64,000 bases of DNA from Pelecanus crispus (Eukaryota; Chordata; Aves; Pelecaniformes; Pelecanidae). Of this stretch, positions 1-27,590 are shown piece after piece; the first letter of the stretch is position 1; each line of letters opens with the position of its first letter. The translations under genes and the position numbers were made by a program. A model generated the notes under the pieces. That model ran no database searches. It was given only the letters and a program-made list of their open reading frames with translations, and had not been told where the DNA came from. The DNA lies in the NCBI RefSeq assembly GCF_030463565.1, contig NC_134675.1, positions 21,163,862 to 21,227,861 of the forward strand. The letters are read 5' to 3'.

Positions 1-833
1 CACTACAACCTCCTTTCAGGTAGTTGTAGAGAGCAATAAGGTCTCCCCTCAGCCTCCTCTTCTCCAGGCTAAACAACCCCAGTTCCCTCAGCCGCTCCTC
101 ATACTGCCTGTGCTCCAGACCCTTCACCAGCCTTGTTGCCCTTCTCTGAACATGCTCCAGCAACTCAATGTCTTCCTTGTATTGAGGGGCCCAAAACTGG
201 ACACAGTATTCCAGGTGTGGCCTCACCAGCACTGAGTACAGGGGGACAATCACCTCCCTGCTCCTGCTGGCCACACTATTCCTGATACAAGCCAGGATGC
301 TGTTGGCCTTCTTGGCCACCTGGGCACACTGCTGGCTCATGTTCAGCCGGCTGTCAACCAACACCCCCAGGTCCTTTTCTGCCAGGCAGCTTTCCAGCCA
401 CTCTTCCCCAAGCCTGTAGTGTTGCATGGAGTTGTTGTGACCCAAGTGCAGGACCCGACACTTGGCCTTGTTGAACCTCATACAGTTGGCCTCGGCCCAT
501 CGGTCCAGCCTGTCCAGGTCCCTCTGCAGGGCCATCATAGCCTCGAGCAGATCGACACTCCCACCCAACTTGGTGTCATCTGCAAACTTACTGAGGGTGC
601 ACTCAATCCCCTCATCCAGATCATGATAAAGATATTAAACAAGACTGGCCCCAAAACGGAGCCCTGGGGAACACCTCTCATGACCGGCCGCCAACTGGAC
701 TTAACTCCATTCACCACAACTCTCTGGGCTCGGCTACCCAGCCAGTTTTTTACCCAGCGAAGACTACACCCGTCCAAGCCATGAGCTGCCAGCTTCCCAA
801 GGAGAATGCTATGGGAGACTGTGTCAAAGGCAC
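1..833 (-). mobile_element. CR1 LINE fragment, ORF2 reverse-transcriptase part, 3' end outside window
   Basis: On the minus strand this reads as the palm and C-terminal part of CR1 ORF2. Visible pieces are an [14 protein letters not shown] block, a [10 protein letters not shown] block and the late segment common to the other CR1s here. The 3' terminal repeat lies beyond position 1. The frame is broken near 610-620, where the segment expected to hold the catalytic FADD box is out of frame, so it is not functional. At about 832 the match stops just after the AFDTV block and jumps to a different CR1 region, so roughly 600 bp of ORF2 is missing or a second element joins here. Confidence 0.9.
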
Positions 834-835
834 AC

Positions 836-1290
836 ATTTCTTGACTTATTCATTCAGATGGACCACTCCTGGGCTTGGAGGAGGTGATCCTTGAATGTTA
901 ACCAGCTTTCTTGGGCCCCTCTTCCCTCCAGGGCCTTATCCCATGGGACTCTACCAAGGAGAGCCCTGAAGAGTCCAAAGTCTGCTCTCCTGAAGTCCAG
1001 GGTTGTGAGCCTGCTTTTCACCCTCCTCCCTTCCCTCAGGATCCCCAACTCCATCATCTCATGGTCACTGCAGCCAGGACTACCTTCAGTCTTTACATTC
1101 CCAACAAGCCCCTTGTTGTTGGCAAGTATGAGGTCTAGCAGAGCATCTCTCCTCGTTGGCTCCTCTATCACTTGGAGGAGGAAGTTGTCATCAATGCACT
1201 CCATGAACCTCCTGGATTGCTTATGCCATGCTGTGTTGTCCCTCCAGGAGATATCATGGTGGTTTAAGTCTTTAACTTCAGTTCCCTAAA
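836..1290 (-). mobile_element. CR1 LINE fragment, endonuclease-to-RT linker
   Basis: The minus strand encodes the end of a CR1 ORF2 endonuclease domain: an EEPTRRDALLDLIL block, a GCSDHEMMEL block (the SDH catalytic motif) and a [10 protein letters not shown] block. Its wording is closer to the fragment at 48.2-48.7 kb than to the two long plus-strand CR1s, so it is probably an older subfamily. It may be the 5' part of the same insertion as 1-833 after an internal deletion, or a separate copy. Confidence 0.8.
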
Positions 1291-2376
1291 GCATACTAGG
1301 TGTATTTCAGAAACAAAAGATAGGTCAATGCCCTGAAGAGCTTCAATCTAATTTTAGACACTATGCAACAAGGATTAGAGTAATAAAAGTAACATACTCA
1401 TATACTGTTACTATAACTTGAACCCCCTTTTGTATTGGTTACTTGCATTAACCCACATTTTGCAGGAGAAATAGCTTTTGAAATACTGAAGTTTCAAAAG
1501 CTCTACTGTAAAAAGTCCAACACAAACTAAGAGTTTAACACACATCCACAAACTTATTTTCTTTGAGCTCCAACTGCTTCCCAGTCTGTGCTGAACTTTG
1601 CACATGTGCATGAGTTACCATTTGACTGGCAAGTGTTCAACCACCACTAAGAACTGAACTGTACATCACAGTTTAGGAACCTCTACTCTAATGTTAGTAG
1701 TACACTTTTAAGGATCTGTGGAATAACTGTTTGGCTATATATGTGATGTTTTACTATTTCAAGGAAAACATACTTACAGGCCCAAAATATAAGCCATTTC
1801 CTCTTTAACCACTTCCATCTTCAAATAAAATGCTAATAAAAACCCAAATTTTTCAAAAGCTTTGAAGATAGGATATTATTATACTACAACAGCTCCCACA
1901 TATAATCTACTTGTTTCTACAACAAAAATATGTATTTATAATGTACACTCAATATCCATGCTTAGCGAACACCTTAAGTATTGACCAATTTAAATACCTG
2001 TACATCTGAAATAACACTAAACATACACAATATTTTTATATTTTAAAAAGGAACATCTTCATTCTCTACTGGCCCTGATCAACCATAGCAATTTCTGCAC
2101 ATGATGCATTGATCTTTGGCTGTTTGCACATTTATCACAGCAAGCTCAATTTACCTTTCCTTATCAGTGCATTTACAGGAAGTTTCAATCCCCACAGTTT
2201 GACCAACTTTCTCCCTTTAAATTGCCTTTGTTTTATGCTATTTGATCAAAGGCCATAAAACTACATTAAACTGCTCCAAATCCTTAAAATTACTTTAAAA
2301 AAAAAAAAAAAAACAATCCATCAACTCCTTAAGGAGTTCCACAGAGTTACTCTAAAGCCAAAAAACCCTGGTTCAG
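1291..2376. other. AT-rich intergenic DNA, no gene recognised
   Basis: I see no coding exon, hairpin RNA or clear repeat apart from an A run near 2296-2313. If QNG1 were complete its last exons should lie at or beyond this region, but none is recognisable. Confidence 0.5.
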
Positions 2377-2946
2377 TGTCCTGGTTTCGGCTGGGATAGA
2401 GTTAATTTTCTTCCTAGCAGCAGGCATAGTGCTGTGTTTTGGATTTAGTAGGAGAAGAATGTTGATAACATGCTGATGTTTTTAGTTGTTGCTGAGTACT
2501 GCTTATGCTAGCCAAGGACTTTTTCAGCTTCCCATGCTCTGCCAGGCGCACAAGAAACTGGGAGGGGGCACAGCCAGAATAGTTGATCCAAACTGACCAA
2601 AGGGCTATTCCATACCATATGACGTCATGCTCAGTATATAAACTGGGGGGGGTGGCCAGGGAGCAGCGATCGCTGCTCGGGAACTGTCTGGGTATCGGTT
2701 GGCGGGTGGTGAGCAATTGCATTGTGCATCACTTGCTTCGTGTATCATTATTATTATTATCATTATTATACTGTTACTATTAGCATTACTATTTTACTTT
2801 ATTTCAATTATTAAACTGTTCTTATCTCAACCCAGGAGTGTTTCTCACTCTTACTCCTCCGATTCTCTCCCCCATCCCATCGGGGTAGGGGGAGTGAGCG
2901 AGCGGCTGCGTGGTGCTTGGTTGCTGGCTGGGGCTAAACCACGACA
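2377..2946 (+). mobile_element. Solo ERV LTR, family A
   Basis: A 570-bp LTR runs from TGTCCTGG to ACCACGACA. It has a TATA box near 2633-2641 (AGTATATAAAC), an ATT-rich microsatellite near 2746-2770 and ATTAAA-type polyadenylation sequence near 2810. It is a close copy of the LTRs at 25547-26108 (+) and 46741-47305 (-). Unlike those two it lacks an obvious 5-bp target duplication (ttcag versus ataat). No internal ERV sequence is attached, so it is a solo LTR. Confidence 0.9.
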
Positions 2947-3767
2947 ATAATGCAGGGGTAAAAGCTTGTCAGAGCAGGCCCAAGATGAGACAAAAACATT
3001 GGATGTGAAGGCTCTAACAGGCAATAGCTGGCAGAGGCTGAGCTCTGCCTGCTAGCCAGTTTTATTAGCTGACAACAATGGCTACCAAAAACATGATATT
3101 TACAGGACATCATCTCCTTTGAAGGGATACAAGCTTAACCCTGACAATTAATTACAAGAGTGATGAAGACAGAGACAGCATATGAAAAAATGGCTTTCCT
3201 CTGGAAAAAAAGCATCTTGTCATAAATACATTCCTGGCTCGTTCAGGACTTACTTATGAATACTAACAAAATGGGGTTTCAAGAACTTAAGACAAGCAAG
3301 ATTCTTTTATTGTTAGCAAACTGTGTGATTTTGTTTTCAGAGAGAAATTAAATCCCCATTTACCCCATTTTAACAGACAAAAAAGGAGTATACTTTGGTT
3401 CAAAAATATTATTTAAAAAAACCTTCTTCCCTATTTTTACTACTAATACTAATTTACATAATTAAAAACAACAGTTTCAAAGTCTGATTTTCTTTTAATT
3501 ATCTAGACAATCTCTGTTGATTTGAAGCAAAATGTTAAAATAATGGTAATTTTTCTTCTTATTTCACTTTTGCATTAACATCCACATAAACATTGTTGTT
3601 CACCTACCATTTTCTGGATTAAAAACCCCCAACAATTCACAAATTTTAGATCAATTCTGAACTATCCTTTCAGAAGAATTTTCATAGACAACAGCTATCC
3701 TTTAAAGCCACAATCAGTAAGGAGTAAGTTCTTATCATAAAAAAACTCACTGTTAGAACTAACTTAC
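2947..3767. other. AT-rich DNA 3' of the QNG1 remnant
   Basis: This would be intron or 3' flank of QNG1 on the minus strand. I searched for the later QNG1 exons (FYKRAQ and FADYRLPQ regions) and recognise none. No other gene is seen. Confidence 0.4.
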
Positions 3768-4027
3768 CTCAAATATTGCTTCATCTCTGTAAGAAGGAAA
3801 ATTTTCCACTACTAAATATATTAGTTTCTAAGCACTTTTCTTACTCATTTTAACACAGGTGAGGAAAAAGCCTCCAAACCTCTCCAACAGAACTGTTCCA
3901 TTTTAATTCAGCACACAATTGCTCTCTTCAATCAAAGGCATAGGGACTTCTGTGTCAGAGCGAAATACATGTCTAACTTGGTCAAGTGTCATGGTGGCAT
4001 AATACAATGCTCTGGTAATAGGTATTC
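3768..4027 (-). pseudogene. QNG1: QNG1 (C9orf64) exon, decayed
   Basis: QNG1 is the queuosine 5'-phosphate N-glycosylase/hydrolase used in queuine salvage. The minus strand reads [20 protein letters not shown], then [14 protein letters not shown], followed by a segment like ILLEKFGG...FPSYRD of the vertebrate protein. Splice signals survive: TTTTCTGAAG acceptor at 4028 and GAG|GTAAGT donor at 3768. The reading frame does not: codon 3903-3905 is TAA where the family has Glu, and codon 3828-3830 is TAG where it has Gln. Both lie in one continuous frame, so each looks like a single substitution. I find no other QNG1 exon. Position next to HNRNPK on the same strand matches the conserved gene order. 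The family assignment rests on recalled protein sequence. Confidence 0.82.
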
Positions 4028-4740
4028 CTTCAGAAAAGTAAAAATGTGATGTTTAGGCTATCATACTATATCTAAAGATCTAATGGAGTGACCTACTACA
4101 GATGAGAGCATTCATACTACAACTAAGATCTAAAAGTCTGTTAACTCTTAAGAACAACCAAGTATTAAGTGATGATCACACTCAAATCGTTGCTTAAAAC
4201 TAAATTTGTGTTTTTACATAGTGTTCCCCTCTATAGATAACAATTTTCAACATATAAAAAGGAAGAAAGATACCATGATTGCATGTAATTTTTTCTCATC
4301 TGCTTAGTCCTCATATTTCAGCATGCTGTTTACATAGCATACCAGGCAAATATAGTCATTAGTATAGACCTATGCTTTACCTTAGCTCTTAATCATTGTG
4401 CATTTACAAAAAGTATCTTCATACAAACTTCCTCTTAGTTTACACACAAATATAGAGGAATTTAATTAAACTTCCATCTAAACCTACAAAAAGATTTTTT
4501 TCTTATGAAATGACAACAGTGAGTACTCAAATACTGTTTTCAGAAGCATGTTTTTTTCAGATTTAGTGGAGCTGCTTTAGTACTACTAGATCAACCCAGA
4601 GGATTCTTGGTTTAAGCATGGTTTTCTCATTTATCATGAAAATATGAAATTTATTTTAAGAATATATGTGGAATAATAGAAGCCACGAACAGGTGACTAC
4701 AGACATTTCTGAAAGTCTTTTTAATAGAAAAAAATAATCA
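4028..4740. other. AT-rich DNA upstream of the QNG1 remnant
   Basis: Expected to hold the preceding QNG1 exon(s) if the gene were whole. I see no match to the YWSLCA region or the N-terminus, and no other gene. Confidence 0.4.
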
Positions 4741-4779
4741 AATTAGAGTCGCAAATAAGACGTCCACAAAGACATCTAG

Positions 4780-5335
4780 CTGCTGTCTGCTATGAACTTG
4801 GCAGACTCCGCGTGCGTGTGGTGTGGGGTGTGTGAGTGGAACGCGAACGGCATCATGCTCGGCCTCGTATCTGAGGGTAGAAAACATTTTCAAGAAGGCA
4901 TTTTCATTAGAAGACATTTTTAAGGCTGCCTTTTCTTTCATGTCCCTTCCCCACCCCGCGGGGACACTGACGAGAAGCAGCCCCACAGCACGCCTCCCCC
5001 GTCGCCCGGCCCCCTGACCGCCTCACGCCGGCCGGCTCCAGCACAGCCTTCGCTTTCGCAGCCGGGCCTTCAATCAGAGGTAGCAAGAAGCGGTACGACC
5101 GAAACTACTCCTCCCTTACCGGCACAGGAAAGCAGCTACCAAAGACACGACAACCCCTCACACAACCCACAACCACCAGCCCTTCAATGACGCCACACCG
5201 CCCCGCCCTTCTAGCGCGCTGCAGGGGAAACCGCATCGCCCGCCGCTCACTGGGCAGGCGCGCGGGAGGGCGGTAGGGGGTGGGTAGGCTGTCGTGCTAG
5301 TAGTGCCTGTCTGCGAGCTCCACGAACCAGCTCAC
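4780..5335. promoter_or_regulatory. CpG-rich island, probable old QNG1 promoter
   Basis: Base composition switches abruptly to CpG-rich, with Sp1-type CCGCCCCGCCC near 5201 and GCGCGCGGGAGGGCGG near 5259. It lies 0.8-1.3 kb 5' of the QNG1 remnant on the minus strand, which is the right place for that gene's promoter. The short open frames in it look like chance GC-rich frames. No QNG1 N-terminus is recognised in it. Confidence 0.5.
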
Positions 5336-5339
5336 AGCT

Positions 5340-6056
5340 TTATAGTAATATCATTCCCTTAAAATAAACTGTAGCTTGCTTATACGATATAATGTAACAT
5401 TGGTTTTGACTTAATGGGGTCGTACAAACCTACTTAAAACACATGCATTTGCCTTTTCTGGCTGTGCAATGGTTGGTAACTCATGCACCAAGCAGTCAAA
5501 AAAAAATAATGATTTCTAGACATTTTAAGTTAATTTCAGACATAACGTACAGAAACCTGCACGTAACAGTGAATGCTGCTAGAGAACCCATGCCTTAAGG
5601 GCTACATTTCAAATCCAGCAGCTTCTGTACATAGCAGTCAGCCTTTAAAAAAAGGCCCCCATAAAGAATAAATGGTTTCAGTTTGTACAATCTGTATTAC
5701 TAAACTATTTTTGAAGTACAAGTGTAAGGACTACTGTGCTGTCAGTATTCCCCTACATCCCTCCCCTAGCAGAAAACCCCAGCACAGTACTCCTCAGGAG
5801 CCAGGCAGCTTTTCAGCACTAGGTCAGTAGGGGAAAGATGGGTGGGGACAGAGGCAAAGACATAAGACCCAAACCCACAGCTCCTTTTACAGCAGGAATC
5901 CCTTATGCTCATCTCAAATCATACATGGTTGGGTTTTAAGGAAACCTTAAAGAAAACCCTACTAAAGCTAGAGCAGTACTCAACTTCTTTGTAAGACTAG
6001 GTGAGCTTCTTAAAAGATGCAGATCATTAAAAAGAAAAAACAAAACACATTACTCT
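5340..6056. other. AT-rich intergenic DNA
   Basis: No gene or clear repeat seen. Confidence 0.4.
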
Positions 6057-6059
6057 CTG

Positions 6060-6750
6060 TTGCGTCAAGAGAGGCTTTGGAAGGTACCCAATGTATCGTT
6101 ATAAGTCCGGTTGCGTTCAGTACACTGAACTATCACGATTACTGATGCACAAATAACGTAGGCACCTTTTGTCTAGTCGTGCTGCATGAACTACCACGGC
6201 CACACTTAAAGCGTCTGGTCGCGTTCAATGACCACTATCACGGCTAGACCAATAAATCAAAGCAATTTATTAAAGCAACAGACACACAGGTTCTTTGGAT
6301 TACCGGTGATAAATTCACTGACTGCAAGGCACATGCAAATACCAAAGCTTTGGACAATACAGATGCATCAAAAGACATAAAAGCGACTCTATAGAGGTTT
6401 CTAAGTTTCCCGGGGAGGCACTTGGTAAAACCAAGTGTTAGATTCTTACCCAAAGGCGTCCCGATGGGGGGGAAGAGAGGCTCAGCCCGTCGACTGATCC
6501 CAGAGGTCAGAGTAGTACACGATGGTATCTTCCCTAACATCCCCTCTCTCTTAGGCTAATTTATACTATTTTTACCTTTCAGGTGGAGCTTGAGGGACTC
6601 TAGTCATACATACTTTTGTTATGATTGGTGTAAAATTTTCTCGCTTCGTTTTAAAGGTATAGGCTCGGAAAAATTCAGAGCGCAGGCTCAGTGAGGAGTG
6701 GTCTCACCTTGGAGGCGGGTGGGTTTTGGGATGGAGGTGTGTTTTGGTAT
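6060..6750 (-). mobile_element. LTR-like segment, probable old ERV LTR
   Basis: Read on the minus strand it is laid out like an LTR. There is a TATA-like AGTATAAATTAG near 6558-6569, then a CpG-bearing stretch with a GGGACGCC block near 6455, then AATAAATTG near 6255-6262 as polyadenylation signal, then U5-like sequence. The ends are not defined and I see no target duplication. It is unlike LTR families A and B elsewhere in the window. It could instead be another kind of repeat. Confidence 0.4.
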
Positions 6751-8334
6751 TATAATGATATTATAATGAGCAAAGTTTACCAAAGGACAGCATTTTGTCA
6801 AAATCATGACAGTTTGTTGGCTCAGGGTATCAATTATGCAGTTTATCGGTGCCGTGGTACCCCTCCAAGTTCCCTTATCACAGAGCTTGGCCATGATGTC
6901 TCCACACCACTCCTTCCTCTGGGCAACTCACCTTAGAGCCAGTGCACCAGGCTCCCCTGGTGTTGCCAACATCCAAGGTTGCATGCAGGCTTAGGGAACT
7001 TCCTGTGGGATAGATTCCTTGCATCCAGCTGCATTCCACCCGGAAAGCTTCTTCAATGCTGTGCCTTTCCTAAAACTGTAAATCTAAGTCTAATGTCTAA
7101 GTCACCTCCAGCAATTACTCCACACTCTCTAGTATATTGACACTTGTGCAGCTTTCCTCCCCCTAAAATATTTTTAAAACACAACCCAGCAAACCACCTG
7201 CACATACACAATGTAGAAGTGCATAGAAAAAAGAAAAAATCCTGCACCCATGTTTTTCTCTTAATTCATTTGCATTTTGCCTGACACCTTTTTCTAGGTT
7301 GCTGATTTCTCCATATAACTTATGTTCAGCCTTTCCCAGAGAAGTGCCAATTCTACATGTATGTTTATTCACTGGGAAAACTGCCATACTCATTGCCCTA
7401 GACAAAAGCAGGTTTTGGGTGTTTTGTAAGGATTGATTATATCTCTGCTAAGGAGGTCACCTCTTACCTCCTTGCCCTTTCCCATTACATTGTAAGTGTA
7501 GCTTGTTATTAGGACAGGAATTACCCCATATGGTTCAAAAAGATGAGAAAAGTAAAATGTTCTAGACACCCCCCCCCCAAAGTGAAAGAATCCACTTAAT
7601 CTGGATCAATCACATTCAGATTTACAAATTTCTTTTGCAGTTTTAAAATTGTTTTTATTTAGGAAGTGAAATTAAAACTTGTAAACTATAAATACAAATG
7701 CCAAGGTATTACATGAAATATCCAGAGGTACTTTATCTTTTTTAATTTCTTACAAATATTTCCTATGGAATTCAACAAACAACAGGGAAACCAAACAAGT
7801 TTAAATTCTGTATACAATGAAAATCAAGTTAGATACTGCCAATTTGTCAATTCATAAAAGTTTCTACCCGACACAAATGAAAGCTCTGAAAACTACAATT
7901 CATTCATTAATGATACACCAACTGCTATTTTTAACACTGTTATTTGCATTAAACAAGCTGTCTAGAACCAGGTGTGTTTAACCCACTGTTAACTCAGTGG
8001 CATCACAAACTTTTAAAATATTTTATTTATATACTGTCACCAATATATATATATGTATGTACTGCAGAGGGCCAAAAACTTGCAAAAAAAAAGGTCAAAT
8101 TTCACACAATGCTTGCATTTTTGTACTTTTTTTCCCAAATAGCAAAGCTGAGCCACTGTTTTCACACTGTTTCTTTCATTTGCCAAAAACACATAACTCC
8201 ATCTATATCAAAGAAGCAGAAGAACAAGCTTAACAGCAACTTTAATTTATGCATTTTCTTGGGGGGGGGGGGGGGGGGAGGGAAGGAAGGGTGTATCCAT
8301 TTTAGATATTACCTTATGTATATAAAAAAAATGA
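6751..8334. other. 3' flank of HNRNPK
   Basis: Mostly AT-rich sequence between the LTR-like segment and the HNRNPK polyadenylation site, with an 18-base G run at 8261-8278 and a TA-rich microsatellite near 8043-8060. No gene seen. Longer HNRNPK 3' UTR forms could extend here: TTTATT (AATAAA on the transcript strand) also occurs near 7655. Confidence 0.4.
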
Positions 8335-8734
8335 CCACCAATAATAGGTTCACTAAATTTATTTAAAAATCATAAAATATATCTTAAAAAAGAGCATTAC
8401 ATTCTGCACACTGCTCTCAAAGGATGCCAGGGACATGTGGACAACCAGTCTTCTCCCCCATTAAAAAAAAAAAAATTTACAGTGTACATAAGGCAGGGTG
8501 TTCACAATAATTACAGAAAAACCATCACAATTTACCACCAACAATGAAGAAAAATAAAATTCACTCTCTGCTGCTGTTTCAAAATTTCAGTGTTAGTCTT
8601 ATGCGGCCTTTCCCTCCCCCAAATATTTGTAATGACCTAAAACATTACATCTGGTGAACAGCAGATTCCACTACACCTCAAATGCAGAACACCTATGAAG
8701 CAGAGGAATGTTGGCTTTTTAAACAGAAGCAGAT

Positions 8735-8772
<38 letters not shown>

Positions 8773-8801
8773 TGCAGGACTCCTTCAGTTCTTCACTAGT
8801 C
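8335..8801 (-). other. HNRNPK: HNRNPK 3' UTR with polyadenylation signal
   Basis: Sequence after the stop codon closely resembles the known vertebrate HNRNPK 3' UTR, including CAACATTCCTCTGCTTCATA and TGTCCCTGGCATCC segments. AATAAA on the transcript strand is at 8358-8363, so the 3' end should be about 15-25 bases beyond. A 32-base poly-T (A on the plus strand, 8739-8770) sits inside the UTR. Confidence 0.75.
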
Positions 8802-25454
<16,653 letters not shown>

Positions 25455-25546
25455 TACCTTTTATTCTTAGGTATGCAGATAAAACCTGTTGCAGAATAAA
25501 AAAAAAGTAGTACATCTATTTTATGGGGTGGGGGGGGGAGCAAACC

Positions 25547-26108
25547 TGTCCTGGTTTCGGCTGGGATAGAGTTAATTTTCTTCCTAGTAGCAGGCATAGT
25601 GCTGTGTTTTGGATTTAGTAGGAGAAGAATGCTGATAACACACTGATGGTTTAGTTGTTGCTAAGTACTGCTTATGCTAGTCAAGGACTTTTCAGCTTCC
25701 CATGCTCTGCCAGGTGCACAAGAAAGTGGGAGGGGGCACAGCCAGAATAGTTGATCCAAACTGGCCAAAGGGCTATTCCATACCATATGACATCATGCTC
25801 AGGATATAAGCTGGGGGGAGTTGGCCGGGGAGCAGGGATCGCTGCTTGGGAACTGTCTGGGTATCGGTCAGCGGGTGGTGAGCAATTGCATTGTGCATCA
25901 CTTGCTTTGTATATTATTGTTACTATATTGTTATTATTACTACTACTATTTTACTTTATTTTATTTCAATTATGAAACTGTTCTTATCTCAACCCAGGAG
26001 TGTTTCTCACTCTTACTCCTCCGATTCTCTCCCCCATCCCACCAGGGCAGGGGGAGTGAGCGAGCGGCTGCGTGGTGCTTATCTGCTGGTTGCGGCTAAA
26101 CCACGACA
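25547..26108 (+). mobile_element. Solo ERV LTR, family A, in HNRNPK 5' intron
   Basis: A 562-bp LTR from TGTCCTGG to CCACGACA, flanked by a perfect 5-bp target duplication AAACC (25542-25546 and 26109-26113). A TATA-like CAGGATATAAGC is near 25800 and ATT-rich sequence follows. It lies antisense to HNRNPK, about 90 bp 5' of the start codon and only 60 bp from that exon's acceptor. The TATA is weaker than in the copy at 2377. Confidence 0.94.
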
Positions 26109-26166
26109 AAACCGTACATCGTACTAAAGGGAAAAACAGAGAGAGATGCCCGCTTTTAGAACTTAC

Positions 26167-26204
26167 CGGTTTTATATATGCTTGCAGAGCAAAACTCAAG
26201 TGTT
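26167..26204 (-). other. Candidate HNRNPK noncoding 5' UTR exon
   Basis: On the minus strand an acceptor-like CCACCCAG precedes 26204 and a perfect donor ACCG|GTAAGT follows 26167. It is 38 bases long. This is only splice-signal evidence. A cDNA would be needed to say whether it is used. Confidence 0.3.
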
Positions 26205-27590
26205 CTGGGTGGGATCAAAACTCAACAGCCTACTGCTTCAGAAGCCTATGAAAACAGCATAGATCAGGCTCTGTTCACTTACAGGTCTGATTCTCGCTAC
26301 AACTAAAACCGGGGGTTTGACCCGAGTTTTTGCTGCAAAGCTTTTCTTTATAAATGAGAAAACATAACAAGGCCAAACACATCTCTAAGAGGAGAAATAA
26401 TAATAAAGTCTGTAAACTTACAGATAAACAATTACAGTCTGAATGATTCTGGACTTGCTCAGTTTTCAAGCATTTGCTAGTTTTAAGCAATCACATTTAC
26501 TGATAATGATTTTCAGATATTTAAAGTAAACAATGATCCAGTTCCTATTTTTAGCATGTTATATAATACATATATTGAACTACGTTTAAGAGACATTATG
26601 TATGAATCTGCTTATTGTTTAGTTCTAAACAATTTAGACTAAAAAGTTCTTATAATCACCAACATTAATTTCATAAATTCTCTATCAACTTACTATCAGG
26701 CATTATGAACAAAAGAAATTGCACACAAGCCACACTAGAAAAATTATGTTAAAAATACCATACTGTAGTTATAACCTCTGCATACATGCACGAAGAATCT
26801 CAAGAGCAGCTGAACATTTTTCACTTTGTGAAACAGGTACCTCTTTCAAGATCTATTTTTGTTAAGTCCACATGAGAATACTTGTAAAACCCATTACAAG
26901 TCCAGGCAGAACAATTTTGCACCTTATTCTCTTAAAAAATTCATTTGTACAGATAACAGCCAAACAAAGAATGCTATTTTTCCCCCCCCTTGGATTTTAT
27001 TGCTCAACTTCCATAGCCTGAACAAGCAGTTGACACTTAACGTATCCACGAAGAAAAAGTGAGGTATGTTTAACTTTTTAAAACATCCTTTCAATCATCT
27101 GTTAATTTGTAAGTCACCCTGTTTGTGCAGGCTAACAGCAAACACTGCCAGTAGGCATGCACTCTTTTACAGCCGCTGCTGAGACCGCCTTCCCAGCACA
27201 TGCTAGTATTTCCAGGCTATTTTCAGTATTTCCAGTATTTTCCAGCTCTAATTTGAGCTAATGGAAAAGCGCCGCTTAAAGAATAGACAAGTCTCAAACA
27301 GACGTTGCCAGTAGCGCGGGGGGGGGGGGGGGGGGGGGGAAGGCAGGAAGAGAAATTTCACCAGGTTCAAATGGCTAGCCCTTCCAGACCCTCTTCTATT
27401 CTATCCCAGACCCTATTCGATTTACGACCCTCCCAAAAATTTTAGAGCTGCGGGTGGACGAAGTGTAATATAGCGTTCAGGACAAGGTGCTCTCAATTAG
27501 TTACTGCGCTCTGTTGTGTAAATCGAGTTTGCGGGATTAAGTTAACTAACGCAATGTTTTTAAAAACATCGCAAGGAGAAAGCGGTCACG
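26205..27590. other. HNRNPK 5' intron
   Basis: AT-rich DNA between the LTR and the CpG island, with a 22-base G run at 27318-27339. No gene seen. Confidence 0.45.

Noticed and set aside
4738-5017. Short frames in the 5-kb CpG island as a QNG1 N-terminus
   Set aside because: The translations do not resemble QNG1 or any family I know.
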